A stretch of DNA of 64,000 nucleotides. Origin: Nilaparvata lugens. Lineage: Eukaryota > Arthropoda > Insecta > Hemiptera > Delphacidae. The stretch covers positions 11,056,874-11,120,873 of the forward strand of contig NC_052518.1 of the NCBI RefSeq assembly GCF_014356525.2, in the 5' to 3' direction. A program made the translations under genes and the position numbers. Below the pieces are notes generated by a model. It made no database searches. It worked only from the letters and a program-made list of their open reading frames with translations, and was not told the origin of the DNA. Below are positions 56,591 through 64,000 of the stretch, in pieces. How positions within the stretch are numbered: position 1 is the first letter of the stretch; each line of letters begins with the position of its first letter.

Positions 56591-59554
56591 AAATTGATTG
56601 ATTGACCAGAGAAAATTTGACTTGTATAAAAATGTCAATAAGAATCGTGTATTTAGGTCTATTTATTCTAGAATAAATATTCATTTTGCGTTCGAGCTCT
56701 GACTGGGTATTCCAGAACTAAATTCCGCTTTGTTTACAATCCAGTAAGCTATTTGGTATGGAATAACTGTATTCTTGTATTTTCAAAGTCAAGCACGATC
56801 CTTAAAATTCAAGTTCAATACAACTTCCAACTTATTTGTAGAGTTGTTCTTCCGGAAGTATTTCCGCGTTGATCACACTATCTGGTGGTTTTTCATCATT
56901 GCATTTATTATTTTTGGTCGTCTGCGGAAAGTCGGCAAGTAGCCTTGATCGGCTTCAAGTATGGAACCTGTTTTTGACGTAAAAACTTTGTGAAGAGACT
57001 CGACCTTCGGCAACGAACATGATCTTGGATAAGCAAACTAGTTGAAGACTCGCTTGATTTTCCCATTCAATAACCTGTTTGGTTGCTTGCTATTCAACTT
57101 CCTCCAGCTTGAGCTGGGAATGGGTGGAATTTGATTGCCACGCAGCATCCACTAATACCATTAGTACTATAGATTCTTATAATTCGCATAATGCCAAATT
57201 ATCAAATTACATTCTTTGAATCAAATCAATTTTTTTGTCCCAAAACATAATAAAAATGACAATCGTTATAAAATGAACATACTAAAATACAATATAAAAT
57301 GTAAAATAAAATACCATTGTATAGAATTTCATATAAGTATTTATAACTGGACTATTCCAGTCAATATATACAAAAAAAGGGGATGTGCTTGCAATATAAT
57401 TATATTGTAGTTCTGATTTTTTAATATATTTTTTGGATACATAAAAAAAGTTCAGAACCAATTTCTTCATGCAAAATTTCCTTGAGCTTGATACAGAGTG
57501 GCCTAAAAACCTCGTATTTTCGACCCATTTTCCAGTTTTAAGCAATTTCCTCAAAATCCAGTAATCGGACAGAAAAATTTGCTCTCGTCTTTTTTAGATT
57601 AAAAATTCTGAATAAAATCAGATCATTCGGAAATTTCTATCTCAGATTAGTACTGAGTTATGATTTTTCACAAATGAGTGAAATTAAATAAAAAAATATT
57701 AATTTTGATGAATTTTAGCTTTTGATCAACAACATCTTCCGATTGTTACCATTTAGATGTATAACTCAAAATCCCTCTGGGCGTATTTTTGTGCTCTGCA
57801 ATCTGAGATCAGTTAGAGCGCTCTATCTCATATAGATTCCAGGTACACCTGACAACAATGCTCTCTGTATTGTGAAAAAACCCTATTTTTAGCTTCAACC
57901 ATCATCACCTACGTCACATTGATATTTCGCACAATGATATAAGTTCATGAGATTATGTTCTATGAGAATCACCCGTTAGATCCACTTCATTTCAGTATTT
58001 CCTAGAGGAGAGGCGCGCATAAGGACACCACAAGGATCAAAATTTCAAACACTCATAGCTTTTGACACAATATGCTAGGATCTCATCGTACTACACTTCA
58101 TTCTCCTCAGCTCGTCAAGGCGGTTCAAAAACATGCATCATTTTGCATATAGATTTTTAATTTACGGAGAATGGTTATAGGCCTGTTTTCGATTCTTGAA
58201 GATACCATGACGTCAAGTTTTCAATTAGACTCTGGCGAGGCATGGGTTACCTAGTGGTGATAATCAGGAGGTGGAAGGTTGGATAGAGCTTTATAGCTTT
58301 GAACTATATTAGGTAGATCATGCCCTTTTACAATTTATAATAGTACTATAATTCTATTCGATGTGATAAATTAGTTTTGTAAAAGATTATCAGTGATCTT
58401 TTACTTATAAACTATTTTATCTCTGATGGGAGCTTATGAGTTTCACTCATAAGCTTTTGACTCTCTCTCATGACTCTATTTTAACTCGTGGTACAGAAAG
58501 ATAGCTCCTAAACTAATGTTAATTATTTTCCTTTTCAACAACTTAATGATAAAATTATACCCGTGACCCCTTTTGTTCTATTCATTGAATAAATTAGCGT
58601 AAGCTATATGAAATAATAATGGTAATCTTACACATGGCTCCCTAGATAATCCTAGATTAATACAGAGGTCGTTCAACTCTAATATTTACAACCTGATGGA
58701 GGAGAAAAGATCCGTCACTTCCCCAGTGATACAGCAAAACACATTGTAAATGAGAGTGAAAGTGGCGACAGGAAGGAAACATGTTTCTGTTTATGATTCT
58801 TCCAAGTAAAGAGAAGTAGCTTTGCAAATTACAGAGACTAGAGAGATTAGAGTATACCCCCTTGATAGATGCAAAATAATAAGAACAAAAACTAAATGAG
58901 AAATTAATTAATATTGAAGGCTTTGGAATATAAATGAGTCAAATGTTAAGTGTTAAATAAGTGAGTCAAGTGTTAAATGTTACAGTCTATCTATTGTCGT
59001 CTAATCTAGAGTTTATTGACATATTTTTTAATTTATTCATCTCTGCAATACCTTAAAAAATCAAATCTGAATTGAATACATATGGACTGTATAAGTATTC
59101 TATGTAACTTGATTCACTTTGAAATGCTCTTACGAGATGACAGACTGATAAAATATTAGAAAATCTTGAAGTGTTGGCTTTCATATATGATGAGTAGGCT
59201 ATGTTCATATTCAATGTCTTGTATTTGTAGCAAAAATTATTGATTGTTGATGTAAAATTACAAATCTTGAAGTTGCAACTGTCATATCTGATGAATATAT
59301 TGCAAATTCCTTTTCAATTTCATGTAATCTATCGTAGGCAAAAAGTAATCCTATTGAACGTATCGTATACAAAAGCCTCAAGTACTGGTACAAATAATGA
59401 GACTTGAAAAATATTACCGTTTAAATACTGTAAATGTAAATTTGCCACCTATAGAAGGCTTGGAAACTAGATCTAGATCAATACCACTTTAACATAAGTG
59501 AACCATCAATAAAGATAGTGATGGGGAGAAAAATAGAGAGGGAATCAGTGAATG

Positions 59555-59700
59555 AGTAAGAGAGACAAAGAGAAGAGAGCGAAGAGAAAGAGATTGATTG
59601 ATTGATTGAGAGAGAGAAATACAGAGATAGAGAGATTAATTGAGTGCTCTATTTGAAGAGACAGAGAGAGAGAGAGAAAGTGTGAGGAAAGATAGAGAAT
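59555..59700 (+). repeat. GA-rich microsatellite
   Basis: Purine-rich (GAGA)n with interspersed (GATT)n over about 145 bp. The - strand open frame here is low complexity, not a gene. Confidence 0.85.
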
Positions 59701-60019
59701 TGGAAGCAAGAACGAGACCTGTGACAGAGAAATTAAAGCCAATCTTCCAGCATTTGATTAATAATTCTCAAGATTGACATTCATACTGGAAGACATGTTT
59801 GTGGTTTTAGCGATGTACATTATTTCACAAAGATTCAAATAATGCTCTACTTGGCTATGACTTCAATAGATGACTAAAAAGTTGTTCTTTCATCTATACT
59901 GCTAACAATAACTATTTCGAAAACATTGTTAGCAGCGTCGAGCTCGATTTGTTCTTTTGTATGACATATTAGAGCATAGATAATAATAATGAAGATCTCG
60001 CTCAGTTGTGGATGTTCCT

Positions 60020-60022
<3 letters not shown>

Positions 60023-60073
<51 letters not shown>
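60023..60073. repeat. (TA)n microsatellite
   Basis: About 25 uninterrupted TA units. Confidence 0.95.
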
Positions 60074-60076
<3 letters not shown>

Positions 60077-60287
60077 TAGTGTTATAAGTTCTCATAGCCT
60101 GAAAGAGTTATACGTATAGTTATAGCACTAGCAACGTCCACACTGATGGCAAAGTAATGGTGCTTTCTCCACTTCAATCAACTCTCTCCTCCGACGCTGA
60201 GTTGCTGATTTTATTCCGTCCACTTGTCACCTTAAAAAATAGTACTTCATAGTTAGATCATTCACACATTTGCAGCTCGTTCTTATC

Positions 60288-60427
60288 TGCTTTTGTGTTC
60301 CATCTGTTTTAATCTCCAACTCCACTTTGTAAAGCACATTTCAGAGACTTGTAAATTTATGCTTTTGTGTTTCATCCGTTTTCAATTTATCTCCAACTCC
60401 ACTTTGTAAAGCACATTTCAGAGACTT
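60288..60427 (+). repeat. Tandem duplication, about 65 bp
   Basis: Copies at 60288-60350 and 60360-60427 both run tgcttttgtgtt to ccactttgtaaagcacattt and cagagactt, with small differences. Confidence 0.85.
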
Positions 60428-60952
60428 AGAATCAATAAATGATCTGTAATTCGGTTTGTATCATAAATATCTCTTTACATATTACTCCAACAAATAATCC
60501 TATCACTATAAATATTATTCATCGCACTTTCAGAACATCGTAGAACAATGCCTTTGAAACCAGTTGTGCTCACGAAAAACATCAATGCACTAAAAATATA
60601 ATACTAGAGTAGTTGATGTAGCACCAATCTATTGTAAAAACACGTTGCCCTGGTTTTCTTGTTAGTATGCTAAACAATATATAAAGAGTGTAGACTATAC
60701 AGAGGATAGTTTCCGGATGACTAAAGGTCAACCACTGACAATAGAGTCACATTTCATTAGTAATTCCACTCACAAGTAAGGTCAATTCAATCCTTCCGAA
60801 ACGAGTCAATATTTAACCAGGGAAGAGAGTTTTTGACGAGCTCAATTTTTCTCCAATCATTCAGTTTTTTTATTGTTTATTTTAGGATGAAAATTCCTAC
60901 AATGGATTCTATTTTTCTTGTAAAAGGATTATCAATGTAGACAATTTAAAAC

Positions 60953-61173
60953 TATAGTGTGGTCCACCTTATAATGGCAGTGGATGAAGATAGAAGAATA
61001 GCGATGCCGATTCTCTGCATTAATTAATTATATTTCTACACTGTCAAAAACATAATTGTCATCGTTGTGGACCTAGAAAAGGATAGTACCACCGGCTTTG
61101 TCAAATGATAAGACAAGGATAGCAAAACCAAAGTTGATCAAATACTGTCATTATAACGTGGACCTCACTATAG
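60953..61173. mobile_element. CTATAGTGAGGTCC TIR element, copy 5, shortened
   Basis: Left end ctatagtgtggtccacctta, right end ttataacgtggacctcacta. It is only about 220 bp, with the centre missing compared with copies 1-4. Confidence 0.75.
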
Positions 61174-61254
61174 AGTATATTACATTTTTGAACCAGAAAA
61201 ATACATATGGAAATAAATTGGAAGTTGCATTGTTCAAATGTTAATTAATGAATA

Positions 61255-61690
61255 ATAATTATTATTATTATTAAACGAAAATCTCAAGTAAATGCTGTAA
61301 ATCACCCCGAAGACTTCTGCTACTGCAAATATTAACAACAGGGTAAACAGCTAGATGGAAATTCGATGAGCGCTACTATACAAAAATTATTTTTCAGCCC
61401 GGGAATCGAACCCGGTACCTCCTAATTGCCGGTCAGGAATGCTTACCCTTACACCAATCTGACAATCTCAGGATAGAAGAGCGGTGAAATAGCACAGTAT
61501 AAAATGAGTGCTGCTAGCCTGAGATTGGATAACCGGGCTGACAAATAATTTTTGTATAGTAGCGCTCATCGAATTCCCATCAAGCTGTTTACCCTGTTGT
61601 CAATATTTGCAGTAGCAGAAGTCTTCGGGGTGATTTACAGCTTTTAATTGGGATTTTCGTTTAATAATAATTATTCATTAATAATTCGAA
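61255..61690. mobile_element. Inverted SINE pair with tRNA-like segment
   Basis: Arms of about 145 bp (61260-61400 and 61548-61690) are inverted copies containing gtaaatcaccccgaagactt and gatgagcgctactata. Beside the left arm, the - strand has a tRNA-like segment (61397-61475) with B box gggttcgattccc and an anticodon-like loop ccggcaa. Base 33 is C instead of T and the acceptor pairs poorly, so it is SINE-derived, not a tRNA. Confidence 0.7.
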
Positions 61691-61707
61691 TTTGAACAAA
61701 TGCAACT

Positions 61708-61795
61708 TGTTACCCTGTTGTCAATATTTGCAGTAGCAGAAGTCTTCGGGGTGATTTACAGCATTTAATTAGGATTTTCGTTTGATAATAATTAT
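61708..61795 (+). repeat. Third partial copy of the SINE arm
   Basis: ttaccctgttgtcaatattt to ggattttcgtttgataataa repeats the right arm of the preceding inverted pair in the same orientation. Confidence 0.75.
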
Positions 61796-61934
61796 TCAGA
61801 AAAATACATGTAAGTTACGATAAGTATGAATTCTATCATCCATACTTATAAAAAAATGTATATGAGTAATGTATATAAATTAATGAACCAAATGGTATAT
61901 TATACCATTTCATATTTCCATATGTTACTTATAA

Positions 61935-62110
61935 ATTTATTTATTGGATAGAGCAAACAATACAATATTCAGAAAAGAAAAAACAGGCTCTTGCCCAAAA
62001 CTTCTTCAATTTACTAATTTTGTCTTACATTGTCCACATATTATGTAGGTTATGCTCATTTAAGTTTATACACTAAATCATCAATCTGAATAATACAAAT
62101 CAGAATACAA
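61935..62110 (-). mobile_element. LINE-type 3' end, copy 3
   Basis: caggctcttgcccaaaactt and flanks match 1055-1230 closely and 54510-54640 inversely. Confidence 0.55.
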
Positions 62111-63996
62111 AAAACAATTTTAAATTCAGATAGATTGATAATAAAACTTTCGTTAAAACATGGAACAAACTTCAGATTCACAAAATAATTCTATAAAAAC
62201 ATGAATTTTGAGCTCGAAAATATCACTTTCACCAAGACAACAATTCAACTTCTTGGTTCATTTATTTCAATGATTTCATCTCCATTGGAATTTTGCTGAC
62301 AACGGTTACTGTAATTGGAAATCAATAATACTGTATTTTTATTCATTATTAATCCAGTTAAAAAAATCAATATTTGATTGGGCCAGCCTGTATTTTTAGC
62401 GATAATCCAAGGATGCTTTCTTGATCTTGTCAGGTGTCTCCATTTGAGATTGCCGATATAGTTGACTGTTTGAACATACATAGATAGATAAGAGATACAA
62501 GTATCTGTATTGAGGTCGGCGAACCCGTGTTGTTGTAGGAGAGATTTCGGTTGCAGCAGAGAAAGTCAAGAGAAAGATGTTATTCTTCTTTGCTCTTGCA
62601 TTCCTTTTTGCCCGTTATTCGCAGCAGATAGTATTATTTCAAAATCTCTCCTTCTTCAATTTTCTTCAATAGGCTACCTCCATCAAGCCTTCATACTTCA
62701 TAGTCTATCATACCTTATCTATTCTCCAAGGAATATCATTGCATAACAAATGCATCTATCATAATTAGGCGCAATTAATAATTGATACTACCACGTCCTC
62801 TCCAAGTGACACTATTAAATTTTAAATAGTGTTATTAAGTTCTAACCACAAATGAGCTGAGCATGGTTGAATGAGCAAAAGTTGAGCATGTTTGAAAGTA
62901 TAGCAATTTTCTCAACACATTGAGTTACCAAATGACATATATTTCCCAATCTAGAGATGGTATTCACTCGCGCACAATTAGGTATTCTTGAATTATCTGT
63001 GTATGTAATTTTCAATGGCCGTTCCCAGCACGCTTCTTGACTGAACGTGGGTGCAAGATTTTATTTTTATGGCTCGGTAGATTTGTTGTCAAATTTGTAA
63101 ATATAATAATTTATGTATTAATAATTAATTAATTATTTGTTTGGCATTGCCATTCATCCCCTCATTATCACCTGGGATTAAAATACTCGTGAAGAGTTGC
63201 CTTTGAAAAATAAATGAATGGATCATTCGGTCTTATATAAGTTACAGAGTTGGTGAGAATTATGGAAAAAATTTAATATCTTGTTACAAGGATAATTTTT
63301 GACAAGAGATTTGAAGGTTTCCTATTTGAATTGAGAAAACGACTTTTCTGTGGCTTCAAAATTTTTGTTTGCCTTATTTGATCCGCCCTGATCCACATTA
63401 ATTTTATAAAATAGGGAGATGGTCATGTGGTACATGATTTCAAAACGGTAGTAAATGATCAAGATGGATTGAATGAATGAATTTTAAAAGATACTGCGTC
63501 CTGTAGTCTATAAATTATAAAAATTATGCTCACCAACTAAGACCAGTTGCTCTAAAGTTATGAACAAGGACCGAGGTTATCTTTTTCGTTAGATTTCATC
63601 ACATATCAGATCAGGAATTGATTAAAAATTCCCATAGAAAAATGATAGAGAATAATTATTTTTGGTTGACTTGATCTTGTCAAACGAATTTTGTAGAATA
63701 ATTGTTTAATTAGTTCACAAACATCGGATATGATTTCAATTGAAGGATTTTCAGACGCTATTGTGTGGCTGCTATGGGGAACACATAATAAATATGAGAT
63801 TCTCTGGCATAACAATTGCAGTTACTCCATACGTCATCACCAAGCACTTTAATCCTCCATTGATGGTTATTATCAATGATTATTGGCGTGAGAGAAAATT
63901 ATTTCAACCAAGATTATATCAACCGCCTCAGAGCGTCTGCGGAAATTATTATCAGAAAATTGAAAATCAACTGAAATGACCTTGAATGCTACTCAC

Positions 63997-64000
63997 CTAC
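63997..64000 (-). CDS. HSD17B12-like exon, last four bases only
   Basis: The - strand reads GTAG followed by donor gtgagtag. Carrying its last G into the next exon gives V-V-I-T-G, as in the family's (W)AVVTG. The rest of the exon lies outside the window. Support comes from donor quality, phase and the expected residues. Confidence 0.6.

Larger units (their letters stand above)
55516..63996. other. HSD17B12-like intron, 8.5 kb
   Basis: Repeats are listed separately. In 55520-56330, 56600-57470, 58300-59540, 59700-60020, 60430-60950 and 62110-63990 I see only AT-rich DNA and short chance frames. Near 57480 cagagtggcctaaaaacctc resembles one end of a mariner-type element, without a partner. 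Confidence 0.55.
43762..64000 (-). other. HSD17B12-like short-chain dehydrogenase gene, 5' end beyond right edge
   Basis: Six exons on the - strand: 64000-63997 (partial), 55515-55469, 53081-53006, 49543-49206, 46126-45911 and 43872-43762. Together they encode about 263 residues against roughly 312 in the human protein; the missing part is the N-terminal membrane segment. Motifs: cofactor TGCTDGLG, NNVG, catalytic Ser in NISSTAG, and YAASK with catalytic Tyr and Lys. The Tyr argues against HSDL1, which lacks it. Family members at the ER membrane reduce 3-oxoacyl-CoA in very-long-chain fatty acid elongation; some also act on steroids, and the fly relative is spidey. In insects this feeds cuticular hydrocarbon synthesis. 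Exon phases agree throughout; one intron has a GC donor. Confidence 0.9.

Noticed and set aside
57480..58300. Possible mariner-type element starting cagagtggcctaaaaacc
   Set aside because: No matching opposite terminus or transposase was found, so bounds cannot be given.
61397..61475. tRNA-Ala-like gene on the - strand
   Set aside because: Anticodon stem and B box fit, but base 33 is C, the acceptor stem is poor and it sits in a repeat arm.

Overview
The window looks like AT-rich, intron-rich genomic DNA from an insect. The codons are standard, introns run to several kilobases, splice sites are canonical, and more than half of the sequence I can interpret is transposon debris. A hemipteran such as a planthopper is my best guess, but that rests on general texture and no species marker was seen. 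No bacterial, viral, CRISPR or genuine tRNA/rRNA gene was found.

Two protein-coding genes are supported, and they converge tail to tail. On the + strand, seven exons (10969-35046) encode most of a Raver-type ribonucleoprotein (PTB-binding protein): the end of RRM1, all of RRM2 and RRM3, a linker, a proline-rich region and the conserved C-terminal tail. Exon phases agree at every junction. The first exon(s), with the start codon and the first half of RRM1, were not found and probably lie left of the window. The last exon carries two single-base frame breaks. On the - strand, five exons plus four bases of a sixth (64000-43762) encode a short-chain dehydrogenase of the HSD17B12 / very-long-chain 3-oxoacyl-CoA reductase type. 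It has an intact TGxxxGxG, NNVG, Ser and YxxxK set and one GC-AG intron; its N-terminal membrane segment lies right of the window. About 8.7 kb of repeat-filled DNA separates the two stop codons. The genes have no obvious functional link.

Most of the rest is introns and intergenic DNA holding many small mobile elements. These are: a decayed Penelope-like element (reverse transcriptase plus GIY-YIG domain) and several very short derivatives with target-site duplications; at least three MITE families with 3-bp duplications (PIF/Harbinger-like); a TIR family starting CTATAGTGAGGTCC with five copies; hAT-like elements starting CAGTGGCG; a TTAA-flanked fold-back element; tRNA-derived SINEs; several LINE fragments and 3' tails; and many long inverted repeats. 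These inverted repeats would form hairpins in the pre-mRNAs of both genes.

The observations most worth a second look are the short Penelope-derived insertions with a compensating stem in front of a fixed CGAAACTAGT, the two frame breaks in an otherwise intact Raver gene, the GC donor in the dehydrogenase gene, and the nested and hairpin elements in the introns.
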